Assembly (NCBI GenBank): GCA_029582155.1
Contig: CM055899.1
Coordinates: forward strand, 83,732,056-83,796,055
Direction: 5' to 3'
Source of the DNA: Panopea generosa
Taxonomy: Eukaryota > Mollusca > Bivalvia > Adapedonta > Hiatellidae
Length of the DNA: 64,000 nucleotides
Below the pieces are notes generated by a model. The model ran no database searches and had not been told where the DNA came from. It was given only the letters and a program-made list of their open reading frames with translations. Made by a program: the position numbers and the translations under genes. How positions within the stretch are numbered: the stretch's first letter is position 1; every line of letters begins with the position of its first letter. Positions 38,401 through 53,400 of this stretch are shown piece by piece.

Positions 38401-41400
38401 CTATCATCAATACATACAGGTAATTGATAGAATATCGTATGTGTTGTATATCACAACTATCATCAATACATACAGGTAATTGATAGCATATCATCTGTGT
38501 TGTATATCACAGCAATCATCAATACATACAGGTAATTGATAGCATATCGTCTGTGTTGTATATCACAACTATCATCAATACATACAGGTAGCTGATAGTA
38601 ATCGTCTGTGTTGTATATTACAGCTATCATCAATACATACAGGTAATTGATAGTAATCGTTTGTGTTGTATATTACAGCTATCATCAATACATACAGGTA
38701 ATTGATAGCATATCGTCTTTGTTGTATATCACAGCTATCATCAATATATACAGGTCATTGATAGCACATCGTCTGTGTTGTATATTACAGCTATCATCAA
38801 TACATACAGGTCATTGATAGCATATCGTCTGTGTTGTATATTACATCTATCATCAATACATACAGGTAATTGATAGCATATCGTCTGTGTTTATATCACA
38901 GCTATCATCAATACATACAGGTCATTAATACAATATCGTCTGTGTTGTATATCACAGCTATCATCAATACATACAGGTCATTGATACCATATCGTCTGTG
39001 TTGTATATCACAGCTATCATCAATACATACAGGTCATTGATAGCATATCGTCTGTGTTGTATATTACAGTTATCATCAATACATTCAGGTCATTGATAGC
39101 ATATCGTCTGTGTTGTATATTACAACTATCATCAATACATACAGGTCATTAATAGCCTATCGTCTGTGTTGTATATCACAGTTATCATCAATACATACAG
39201 GTCATTGATAGCATATCGTCTGTGTTGTATATTACAGCTATCATCAATACATACAGGTCATTGATACCATATCGTCTGTGTTGTATATCACAACTATCAT
39301 CAATACATACAGGTAATTGATAGCCTATCGTCTGTGTTGTATATCACAGTTATCATCAATACATACAGGTCGTTGATAGCCTATCGTCTGTGTTGTATAT
39401 CACAGCTATCATCAATACATACAGGTCATTGATAGCATATCGTCCGTGTTGTATATTACAGCTATCATCAATACATACAGTCATTGATAGAATATCGTCT
39501 GTGTTGTATATTACATCTAGCATCAATACATACAGGTCATTGATAGCATATCGTCTATGTTGTATATCACAACTACCATCAATACATACAGGTCATTGAT
39601 AGCATATCGTCTGTGTTGTATATCGCAGCTATCATGATACATACAGGTCATTGATAGCATATCGTCTGTGTTGTTTATCGCAGCTATCATCAATACATAC
39701 AGGTCATTGATAGCATATCGTCTGTGTTGTATATTACAGTTATCATCAATACATACAGGTCATTGATAGCATATCGTCTGTGTTGTATAACACAACTATC
39801 ATCAATACATATAGGTTATTGATAGCCTATCGTCTGTGTTGTATATCACAGCTATCATCAATACATACAGGTCATTGAGAGCATCTCGTCTGTGTTGTAT
39901 ATTACATCTATCATCAATATATACAGGTCATTGATAGCATATCGTATATGTTGTATATTACAGCTATCATCAATACATACAGGTCATTGATAGCATATCG
40001 TCTGTGTTGTATATTACATCTATCATGATACATACAGGTAATTGATAGCATATCGTCTGTGTTGTATATCACAGCTGTCATCAATATATACAGGTCATTC
40101 GTAGCCTTTCGTCTGTGTTGTATATTACAGTTATCATCAATACATACAGGTCATTGATAGCCTATAGTCTGTGTTCTATATCACAGCTATCATCAATACA
40201 TACAGGTCATTGATAGCATATCGTCCGTGTTGTATATTACAGCTATCATCAATACATACAGGTCATTGATAGCATATCGTCTGTGTTGTATATCAAAGCT
40301 ATCATGATACATACAGGTCATTGATAGCATATCGTCTGTGTTGTATATTACAGCTATCATGATACATACAGGTCATTGATAGCATCTCGTCTGCGTTGTA
40401 TATCAAAGCTATCATCAATATATACAGGTCATTGGTAGCCTATCGTCTGTGTTGTATATTACAGGTATCATCAATACATATAGGTCATTGGTAGCCTATC
40501 GTCTGTGTTGTATATTACAGTTATCATCAATACATACAGGTCATTGATAGCATATCGTCTGTGCTGTATATTACAGCTATCATCAATACATACAGGTCAT
40601 TGATAGCATATCGTCTGTGTTGTATATTACAGCTATCATCAATACATACAGGTAATTGATAGCATATCGTCTGTGTTGTATATCACAGTTATCATCAATA
40701 CATACAGGTCATTGATAGCATATCGTCTGTGTTGTATATTACAGCTATCATCAATACATACAGGTCATTGATAGCATCTCGTCTGTGTTGTATATCACAA
40801 CTACCATCAATACATACAGGTCATTGATAGCATATCATCTGTGTTATATATTACAGCTATCATCAATACATACAGGTCATTGATAGCATATTGTCTGTGT
40901 TGTATATTACAGCTATCATGATACATACAGGTCATTGATAGCATATTGTTTGTGTTGTATATTACAGCTATCATCAATACATACAGGTCATTGACAGCAT
41001 ATCGTCTGTGTTGTATATCACAGCTATCATCAATACATACAGGTCATAGATAACATATCGTCTGTGTTGTATATTACAGCTATCATCAATACATACACGT
41101 CATTGACAGCATATCGTGTGTGTTGTATATTACAGCTATCATCGATACATACAGGTCATAGATAGCATATCGTCTGTGTTGTATATTACAGCTATCATCA
41201 ATATATACAGGTCATTGGTAGCCTTGCGTCTGTGTTGTATATTACAGCTATCATCAATACATAGAGATCATTGATAGCATATCGTCTGTGTTGTATATTA
41301 CAGCTATCATGATACATACAAGTCATTGATAGCATATTGTTTGTGTTGTATATTACAGCTATCACTAAAACATACAGGTAACTGATAGCATATCGTCCGT

Positions 41401-44400
41401 ATTAAAGCTATCATCAATACATACACGTCATTGATAGCATATCGTCTGTGTTGTATATTACAACTATCATCAATACATACAGGTCATTGATAGCATATCG
41501 TCTGTGTTGTTTATCGCAGCTATCATCAATACATACAGGTCTTTGATAGCATATCGTCTGTGTTGTATATTACAGCTATCATCAATACATAAAGGTCATT
41601 GATAGCATCTCGTCTGTGTTGTATATCACAACTACCATCAATACATACAGGTCATTGATAGCATATCATCTGTGTTTTATATTACAGCTATCATCAATAC
41701 ATACAGGTCATTGATATCATATTGTCTGTGTTGTATATTACAGCTATCATGATACATACAGGTCATCGATAGCATATTGTTTGTGTTGTATATTACAGCT
41801 ATCATCAATACATACAGGTCATTGACAGCATATCGTCTGTGTTGTATATCACAGTTATCATCAATACATACAGGTCATAGATAGCATATCGTCTGTGTTG
41901 TATATTACAGCTATCATCAATACATACAGGTCATTGACAGCATATCGTGTGTGTTGTATATTACAGCTATCATCGATACATACAGGTCATAGATAGCATA
42001 TCGTCTGTGTTGTATATTACAGCTATCATCAATATATACAGGTCATTGGTAGCCTAGCGTCTGTGTTGTATATTACAGCTATCATCAATACATAGAGATC
42101 ATTGATAGCATATCGTCTGTGTTGTATATTACAGCTATCATGATACATACAAGTCATTGATAGCATATTGTTTGTGTTGAATATTACAGCTATCACTAAA
42201 ACATACAGGTAACTGATAGCATATCGTCCGTATTAAAGCTATCATCAATACATACAGGTCATTGATAGCATATCGTCTGTGTTGTATATTACAACTATCA
42301 TCAATACATACAGGTCATTGATAGCATATCGTCTGTGTTGTATATTACATCTATCATCAATACATACAGGTCATTGATAACATATCGTCTGTGTTGTATA
42401 TTACAGCTATCATCAATATATACAGGTCATTGATAGCATATCGTCTGTGTTGTATAATACATCTATCATCAATACATACAGGTCATTGATAGCATATCGT
42501 CTGTGTTGTATATCACAACTATCATCAATACATACAGGTCATTGATAGCCTATCGTCTGTGTTGTATATTACAGTTATAATCAATACATACAGGTCGTTG
42601 ATAGCCTATCGTCTGTGTTGTATATCACAGCTATCATCAATACATACAGTCATTGAGAGAATATCGTCTGTGTTGTATATTACATCTATCATCAATACAT
42701 ACAGGTCATTGATAGCATATCGTCTGTGTTGTATATCACAGCTATCATCAGTACATACAGGTCATTGATAGCATATCGTCTGTGTTGTATATCACAACTA
42801 TCATCAATACATACAGGTCATTGATAGCCTATCGTCTGTGTTGTATATTACAGTTATCATCAATACATACAGGTCATTGATAGCATATCGTCTGTGTTGT
42901 ATATCACAGCTATCATCAATACAAACAGGTCATTGATAGCATATCGTCCGTGTTGTATATTACAGCTATCATCAATATATACAGGTCATTGATAACATCT
43001 CGTCTGTGTTGTATATTACATCTATCATCAATATATACAGGACATTGATAGCATATCGTCTGTGTTGTATATTACAGCTATCATCAATACATACAGGTCA
43101 TTGATAGCATATCGTCTGTGTTGTATATTACAGCTATCATGATACATACAGGTCATTGATAGCATATCGTCTGTGTTGTATATCACAGCTATCATCAATA
43201 TATACAGGTCTTTGGTAGCCTTTCGTCTGTGTTGTATATTACAGTTATCATCAATACATACAGGTCATTGATAGCCTATCGTCTGTGTTGTATATCACAG
43301 CTATCATCAATACATACAGGTCATTGATAGCATATCGTCCGTGTTGTATATTACAGCTTTCATCAATACATACAGGTCATTGATAGCATATCGTCTGTGA
43401 TGTATATCACAGCTATCATGATACATACAGGTCATTGATACATTGATAGCAGATCATCTGTGTTATATATTACAGCTATCATCAATACATACAGGTCATT
43501 GATAGCATATCATCTGTGTTGTATATTACAGCTATCATGATACATACAGGTCATTGATAGCATATCGTATGTGTTGTATATCAAAGCTATCATCAATATA
43601 TACAGGTCATTGGTAGCCTATCGTCTGTGTTGTATATTACAGCTATCATCAATACATATAGGTCATTGGTAGCCTATCGTCTGTGTTGTATATTACAGTT
43701 ATCATCAATACATACAGGTCATTGATAGCATTTCGTCCGTGTTGTATATTACAGCTGTCATCAATACATACAGGGCATTGATAGCATATCGTCTGTGTTG
43801 TATATCACAACTATCGTCAATACATACAGGTAATTGACAGCATATCGTCTGTGTTGTATATCACAGCTATCATCAATACATACAGGTCATTGATAGCATA
43901 TCGTCTGTGTTGTATATCACAGCTATTATCAATACATACAGGTCATTGATAGCATATAGTCTGTGTTGTATATCACAGCTATCATCAATACATACAGGTC
44001 ATTGACAGCATATCGTCTGTGTTGTATATTACAGCTATCATCAATACATACAGGTCATAGATAGCATATCGTCTGTGTTGTATATTACAGCTATCATCAT
44101 TATATACAGGTCATTGATAGCGTATAGACTGTGTTGTATATTACAGATATCATCAATACATAGAGGTCATTGATAGCATATCGTCTGTGTTGTATATTAC
44201 AGCTATCATGATACATACAGGTCATTGATAGCATATTGTTTGTGTTGTATATTACAGCTATCACTAAAACATACAGGTAACTTATAGCATATCGTCCGTA
44301 TTACAGCTATCATCAATACATACATGTCATTGATAGCATATCGTCTGTGTTGTATATTACAGCTATCATGATACATACAAGTCATTGATAGCGTATCGTC

Positions 44401-47400
44401 TGTGTTGTATATCACAGCTATCACCAATATATACTGGTCATTGGTAGCCTATCGTCTGTGTTGTATATTACAGTTAACATCAATACATACAGGTCATTGA
44501 TAGCATATCGTCTGTGTTGTATATCACAGCTATTATCAATACATACAGGTCATTGATAGCATATAGTCTGTGTTGTATATCACAGCTATCATCAATACAT
44601 ACAGGTCATTGACAGCATATCGTCTGTGTTGTATATTACAGCTATCATCAATACATACAGGTCATAGATAGCATATCGTCTGTGTTGTATATTACAGCTA
44701 TCATCATTATATACAGGTCATTGATAGCGTATAGACTGTGTTGTATATTACAGATATCATCAATACATAGAGGTCATTGATAGCATATCGTCTGTGTTGT
44801 ATATTACAGCTATCATGATACATACAGGTCATTGATAGCATATTGTTTGTGTTGTATATTACAGCTATCACTAAAACATACAGGTAACTTATAGCATATC
44901 GTCCGTATTACAGCTATCATCAATACATACATGTCATTGATAGCATATCGTCTGTGTTGTATATTACAGCTATCATGATACATACAAGTCATTGATAGCG
45001 TATCGTCTGTGTTGTATATCACAGCTATCACCAATATATACTGGTCATTGGTAGCCTATCGTCTGTGTTGTATATTACAGTTAACATCAATACATACAGG
45101 TCATTGATAGCCTACCGTCTGTGTTGTATATCACAGCTATCATCAATACATACAGGTCATTGATAGCATATCGTCTGTGTTGTATATTAAAGCTATCAGT
45201 AAAACATACATGTAACTGATAGCATATCGTCTGTGTTGTATATCACAGCTATCATCAATACATACACATAATTGATAGCATATCGTCTGTGTTGTAAATT
45301 ACAGCTATCATCAATACATACACGTCATTGATAGTAATCGTCTTTGTTGTATATCATAACTATCATCAGTACATACAGGTCATTGATAGCATCTCGTCTG
45401 TGTTGTATATTACAGCTAACATCAATACATACAGGTAATTGATAGCATATCGCCTGTGTTGTATATCACAGCTATCATCAATACATACAGGTCATTGATA
45501 GCATCTCGTCTGTTTTGTATATTACAGCTATCATCAATACATACAGGTCATTGATAGCATCTCGTCAGTGTTGTATATTAAAGCTATCATCAATACATAC
45601 AGGTCATTGATAGCATCTCATCTGTGTTGTATATTAATGCTATCATGATACATACAGGTCATTGATTGCATATCGTCTGTGTTGTATATTACAACTATCA
45701 TCAATACATACAGGTCATTGATAGTATATCGTCTGTGTTGTATATCACAGCTATCATGATACATACAGGTAATTGATAGCATATCGTCTGTGTTGTATAT
45801 CACAGCTATCATCAATACATACAGGTCATTGATAGCATATCGTATGTGTTGTATATTACAGCTATCATCAATACATACAGGTCATTGATAGCAAATCGTC
45901 TGTGTTGTATATCACAGCTATCATGATACATACAGGTCATTGATAGCATCTCGTCTGTGTTGTATATTACATCTATCATCAATACTTAGAGATAATTGAT
46001 AGCATATCGTCTGTGTTGTATATCACAGCTATCATCAATACATACAGGTCATTGATAGCATCTCGTCTGTGTTGTATATTACAACTATCATCAATACATA
46101 CAGGTCATTGATAGCATATCGTCTGTGTTGTTTATTACAGCTATCATCAATACAAACAGGTCATTGATAGCATCTCGTCTGTGCTGTATATTACAGCTAT
46201 CATGATACATACAGGTCATTGATAGCATATCGTCTGTGTTGTATATCACAACTATCATCAATACAAACAGGTCATTGATAGCATATCGTCTGTGTTGTAT
46301 ATCACAGCTATCATCAATACATACAGGTCATTGATAGCATATCGTCTGTGTTTTATATTACAACTATCATCAATACATACAGGTCATTGATAGCATATCG
46401 TCTGTGTTGTATATCACAGCTATCATCGATACATACAGGTCATTGATAGCATATCGTATGTGTTGTATATTACAGCTATCATCAATACATACAGGTCATT
46501 GATAGCATCTCGTCTGTGTTGTATATTACAGCTATCATCCATACATACAGGTCATTGATAGCATATCGTCTGTGTTGTATATCACAGCTATCATGATACA
46601 TACAGGTCATTGATAGCATATCGTCTGTGTTGTATATCACAGCTATCATCAATACATACAGGTAATTGATAGCATATCGTCTGTTTTGTATATCACAGCT
46701 ATCATCAATACATACAGGTCATTGATAGCATATCATCTGTGTTGTATATTACAACTATCATCAATACATACAGGTAATTGATAGCATATCGTCTGTGTTG
46801 TATATCACAGCTATCATCAATACATACAGGTCATTGATAGCATATCGTCTGTGTTGTATATTACAGCTATCATCAATACATACAGGTCATTGATAGCATA
46901 TCGTCTGTGTTGTATATTACAGCTATCATGATACATACAGGTCATTGATAGCATATCGTCTATGTTGTATATCACAGCTATCATCAATACATACAGGTCA
47001 TTGATAGCATCTCGTCTGTGTTGTATAATACATCTATCATCAATACATACAGGTCATTGATAGCATATCGTCTGTGTTGTATATTACAACTATCATCAAT
47101 ACATACAGGTTATTGATAGCATATCGTCTGTGTTGTATCATACATCTATCATCAATACATACAGATCAATGATAGCATATCGTCTGTGTTGTATATTACA
47201 GCTATCATGATACATACAGGTCATTGATAGCATATCGTCTGTGTTGTATAATACATCTATCATCAATACATACAGGTCATTGATAGCATATCTTCTGTGT
47301 TGTATATCACATCTATCATGATACATACAGGTAATTGATAGCATATCATCTGTGTTGTATATTACAGCTATCATCAATACATACATGTCATTGATAGCAT

Positions 47401-50400
47401 ATCGTCTGTGTTGTATATCACAGCTATCATGATACATACAGGTAATTGATAGCATATCGTCTGTGTTGTATATCACAGCTATCATGATATATACAGGTAA
47501 TTGATAGCATATCGTCTGTGTTGTATATCACAGCTATCATGATACATACAGGTCATTGATAGCATATCGTCTGTGTTGTATAATACATCTATCATCAATA
47601 CATACAGGTCATTGATAGCATATCGTCTGTGTTGTATAACACATCTATCATCAATACATACAGGTCATTGATAGCATATCGTCTGTGTTGTATATTACAG
47701 CTATCATGATACATACAGGTCATTGATAGCATCTCGTCTGTGTTGTATAATACAGCTATCATCAATATATACAGATCATTGATAGCATATCGTCTGTGTT
47801 GTATATTACAGCTATCATGATACATACAGGTCATTGATAGCATATCGTCTGTGTTGTATATCACAACTATCATCAAAACATACAGGTCATTGATAGCATC
47901 TCGTCTGTGTTGTATAATACATCTATCATCAATACATACAGGTCATTGATAGCATATCGTCTGTGTTGTATAATACATCTATCATCAATACATACAGGTC
48001 ATTGATAGCATATCGTCTGTGTTGTATAATACAGCTATCATCATACATACAGGTCATTGATAGCATATTGTCTGTGTTGTATATTACAGCTATCAGGATA
48101 CATACAGGTCATTGATAGCATATCGTCTGTGTTGTATAATACATCTATCATCAATACATACAGGTCATTGATAGCATATCGTCTGTGTTGTATATCACAG
48201 CTATCATGATACATACAGGTCATTGATAGCATCTCGTCCGTGTTGTATATTACAGCTATCATGATACATACAAGTCATTGATAGCATATCGTCTGTGTTG
48301 TATAATACATCTATCATGATACATACAGGTAATTGATAGCATATCGTCTGTGTTGTATATCACAGCTATCATGATACATACAGGTAATTGATAGCATATC
48401 ATCTGTGTTGTATATTACAGCTATCATCAATACATACATGTCATTGATAGCATATCGTCTGTGTTGTATATCACAGCTATCATGATACATACAAGTAATT
48501 GATAGCATATCGTCTGTGTTGTATGTCACAGCTATCATGATACATACAGGTAATTGATAGAATATCGTCTGTGTTGTATATCACAGCTATCATGATACAT
48601 ACAGGTCATTGATAGCATATCGTCTGTGTTGTATAATACATCTATCATCAATACATACAGGTCATTGATAGCATATCGTCTGTGTTGTATAATACATCTA
48701 TCATCAATACATAAAGGTCATTGATAGCATATCGTCTGTGTTGTATATTACAGCTATCATGATACATACAGGTCATTGATAGCATCTCGTCTGTGTTGTA
48801 TAATACAGCTATCATCAATATATACAGATCATTGATAGCATATCGTCTGTGTTGTATATTACAGCTATCATGATACATACAGGTCATTGATAGCATATCG
48901 TCTATGTTGTATATCACAGCTATCATCAATACATACAGGTCATTGATAGCATCTCGTCTGTGTTGTATAATACATCTATCATCAATACATACAGGTCATT
49001 GATAGCATATCGTCTGTGTTGTATAATACATCTATCATCAATACATACAGGTCATTGATAGCATATCGTCTGTGTTGTATAATACAGCTATCATAATACA
49101 TACAGGTCATTGATAGCATATCGTCCGTGTTGTATATTACAGCGATCATGATACATACAGGTCATTGATAGCATATCGTCTGTGTTGTATAATACATCTA
49201 TCATCAATACATACAAGTCATTGATAGCATATCGTCTGTGTTGTATATCACAGCTATCATGATACATACAGGTCATTGATAGCATCTCGTCCGTGTTGTA
49301 TATTACAGCTATCATGATACATACAAGTCATTGATAGCATATCGTCTTTGTTGTATAATACAGCTATCATGATACATACAGGTAATTGATAGCATATCGT
49401 CTGTGTTGTGTATTACAGCTATCATGATACATACAGGTCATTGATAGCATATCGTCTGTGTTGTATATTACAGCTATCATCAATACATACAGGTCATTGA
49501 TAGCATATCGTCTGTGTTGTATATTACAGCTATCATCAACACATACAGGTCATTGATAGCATATCGTCTGTGTTGTATATTAAAGCTATCATCAATACAT
49601 ACAGGTCATTGATAGCATATCGTCTGTGTTGTATATTAAAGCTATCATCAATACATACAGGTCATTGATAGCATATTGTCTGTGTTGTATATTACAACTA
49701 TCATCAATACATACAGGTCATTGATAGCATATCGTCTGTGGTGTATATTACATCTATCATCAATACATACAGGTCATTGATAGCATATCGTCTGTGTTGT
49801 ATATTACAGCTATCATCAATACATACAGGTAATTGTTAGCATATCGTCTGTGTTGTATATCACAACTATCATCAATACATACAGGTCATTGATAGCATAT
49901 CGTCTTTGTTGTATATAACAGCTATCATGATACATACAGGTCATTGATAGCATATCGTCTGTGTTGTATATCACAGCTATCATCAATGCATACAGGTCAT
50001 TGATAGCATATCGTCTGTGTTGTATATTACAGCTATCATCAATATATCCAGGTCATTGATAGCATATCGTATGTGTTGTATATCACAGCTATCATGATAC
50101 ATACAGGTAATTGATAGCATATCGTCTGTGTTGTATATCACAGTTATCATCAATACATACAGGTAATTGACAGCATATCGTCTGTGTTGTATATTACAGC
50201 TATCATCAATACATACAGATTATTGATAGCATATCGTCTGTGTTGTATATCGCAGCTATCATCAAAACATACAGGTAATTGATAGCATATCGTCTGTGTT
50301 GTATATTACAGCTATTATCAATACATACAGATTATTGATAGCATATCGTCTGTGTTGTATATCACAGCTATCATCAATACATACAGGTCATTGATAGCAT

Positions 50401-53400
50401 ATCGTCTGTGTTGTATATTACAGCTATCATCAATATATACAGGTCATTGATAGTAATCGTCTGTGTTGTATATCACAACTGTCATCAGTATATACAGTTC
50501 ATTGATAGCATATCGTCTGTGTTGTATATCACAGCTATCATGATACATACAGGTCATTGATAGTAATCGTCTGTGTTGTATGTCACAACTGTCATCAATA
50601 CATACAGGTCATTGATAGCATATCGTCTGTGTTGTATATTACAACTATCATCAATACATACAGGTAATTGATAGCATATCGTCCGTGTTGTATATCACAG
50701 CTATCATCAATACATATAGGTCATTGATCGCAAATCGTCTGTGTTGTATGTCACAACTATCATCAATACATACAAGTCATTAATAGCATATCGTCTGTGT
50801 TATATATTACAGCTATCATCAATACAAACAGGTCATTGATAGCATATCGTCTGTGTTGCTTATCACAACTATCATCAATACATACAGATCATTGATAGCA
50901 TCTCGTCTGTGTTGTATATCACATCTATCATCAATACATATAGGTCATTGATAGCATCTCGTCTGTGTTGTATATTACAGCTATCATCAATACATACAGG
51001 TCATTGATAGCATATCATCTGTGTTGTATATCACAACTATCATCAATACATACAGGTCATTGATAGCATATCGTCTGTGTTGTATATCACAGCTATCATC
51101 AATGCATACTGGTCATTGATAGCATATCGTCTGTGTTGTATATCACAGCTATCATCAATACATACAGGTCATTGATAGCATCTCGTCTGTGTTGTATATT
51201 ACAGCTATCATCAATACATACAGGTCATTGATAGCATCTCGTCTGTGTTGTATATTACAGCTATCATCAATACATACAGGTCATTGATAGCATCTCGTCT
51301 GTGTTGTATATTACATCTATCATCAATACATACAGGTCATTGATAGCATATCGTCTGTGTTGTATATTACAGCTATCATCAATGCATACAGGTCATTGAT
51401 AGCATATCGTCTGTGTTGTATATCACAACTATCATCAATACATACAGGTCATTGATAGCATCTCGTCTGTGTTGTATATTACAGCTATCATCAATACAAA
51501 CAGGTCATTGATAGCATCTCGTCTGTGTTGTATATTACATCTATCATCAATACATACAGGTCATTGATAGCATATCGTCTGTGTTGTATATTACAGCTAT
51601 CATCAATACATACAGGTAATTGATAGCATATCGTCTGTGTTGTATATTACATCTATCATCAATACATACAGGTCATTGATAGCCTATCGTCTGCGTTGTA
51701 TATTACAGTTATCATCAATACATACAGGTCATTGATAGCATCTCGTCTGTGTTGTATATCACAGCTATCATCAATACATACAGGTCATTGATAGCATATC
51801 GTCTGTGTTATATATCACAGCTAGCATCATTATATACAAGTCATTGATAGCATATCGTCTGTGTTGTATATTACAGCTATCATCAATACATACAGGTCAT
51901 TGATAGCATATCGTATGTGTTGTATATCACAGCTATCATCAATTTATACAGGTCATTGATAGCATATCGTCTGTGTTGTATATCACAGCTATCATCAATA
52001 TATACAGGTCATTGATAGCATATCGTCTGTGTTGTATATCGCAGCTATCATCAATACATACAGATTATTGATAGCATATCATCTGTTTTGTATATCGCAG
52101 CTATCATCAATACATACAGGTCATTGGTAGCCTATCGTATATGTTGTATATTGTAACTATCATCAATACATACAGGTCATTGATAGCATATCGTATGTGT
52201 TGTATATTGCAATTATCATCAATGCATACAGGTAATTGATAGCATATCGTCTGTGTTGTATAGTACAGCTATCATGATACATACGGTTAAACTTGCTAGC
52301 ATATCGTCTGTGTTATATATCACAGCTATTAAAAAATCATACATGCCAACATTATCGCCGCTATCACGAATACATACAGGTAAAAATGATAACATATCGT
52401 CTATATTGGATATCATAGCTGTAACGAATACATACAGGTAAAATGTTAACATATCGTCTCTATTGGATATCACAGCTATCACGAATACATACAAGTGAAA
52501 TAATAACATATCGTCTATGTTGGATATCACATTTATCATAAATACATACAGATAAAAATGATAGCATATCGTCTTTGTTGGATATCCAGCTATTACAAAT
52601 ATATAATATATGTGTTCAAACACGAACGTTGAGGTATGAAATCATATTTTATGTGCAAAGTCAATACAACCGGTCCTCTTCTGGTTTGTTATATTCGACT
52701 ATGTTCTGCGCTTCCAAAGGGAACTTTTATCAGATACTATTGTAAAAAATATGTTCCTTTTTATGTTCGTGGAACATTAAATTCCACTAGATTGCACAAA
52801 ATGTAAAACAGTTTCCATAATCATTATATCTGATAACGAATAATGCAATATGTTGGTTTCTTTACAAACTGTTGTAAAACTGTTTTTGAAGAATGTTCCT
52901 CTAAAAACATGCTGTTAATAGTGTTCATTACTCGGCCGTCTTGTCTGCATTAATATACCGTATTAATTTGCTCAATTGTGTACGTTTTATATATATATCA
53001 GGCAAGAAATTCAATACCACGACCCATTGATGAACTACACATCAAATGAGAAAGCAAAGTGGTTCTTTGACAACATGACAGAGTACCTTGATTCCCTGTT
53101 AGGTATACAGGAAAAGGTGGCACATAAGATAATAGAGGACGTAGATGCCGTTTTATCATCTGTTGTTTTCAAGGTAATAGATAACAATATACATTAAAAC
53201 TGGACTTGTATTGACACATACCTTATATTTATCTATAATTAAATTTGAATCTAAAGGCATAATACACATGTTAAAATGAACCTGAACAGAAGTTTAAGAC
53301 GGTGTATTACATAACGACATTCTGGTGTCCTTCTCATTGTCATCGAGTAAGACCGATATGTTTGTTTATCTAGAGACCAGGTATTTTGTAAGCAGTGTGA

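Noticed and set aside
39390-42768. Plus-strand open frames in the satellite
   Set aside because: Same cause; they are repeats of the exon-end sequence in changing frames, not exons of a protein.
44206-49315. Minus-strand open frames of 65-115 codons with [19 protein letters not shown]-type repeats
   Set aside because: They arise from the 55-56 bp periodicity of the satellite; units shift frame and stops end each run.
37188-52600. CRISPR-like direct repeats
   Set aside because: Units are contiguous and wholly repeated, with no unique spacers, and the window is an animal genome; it is a satellite.
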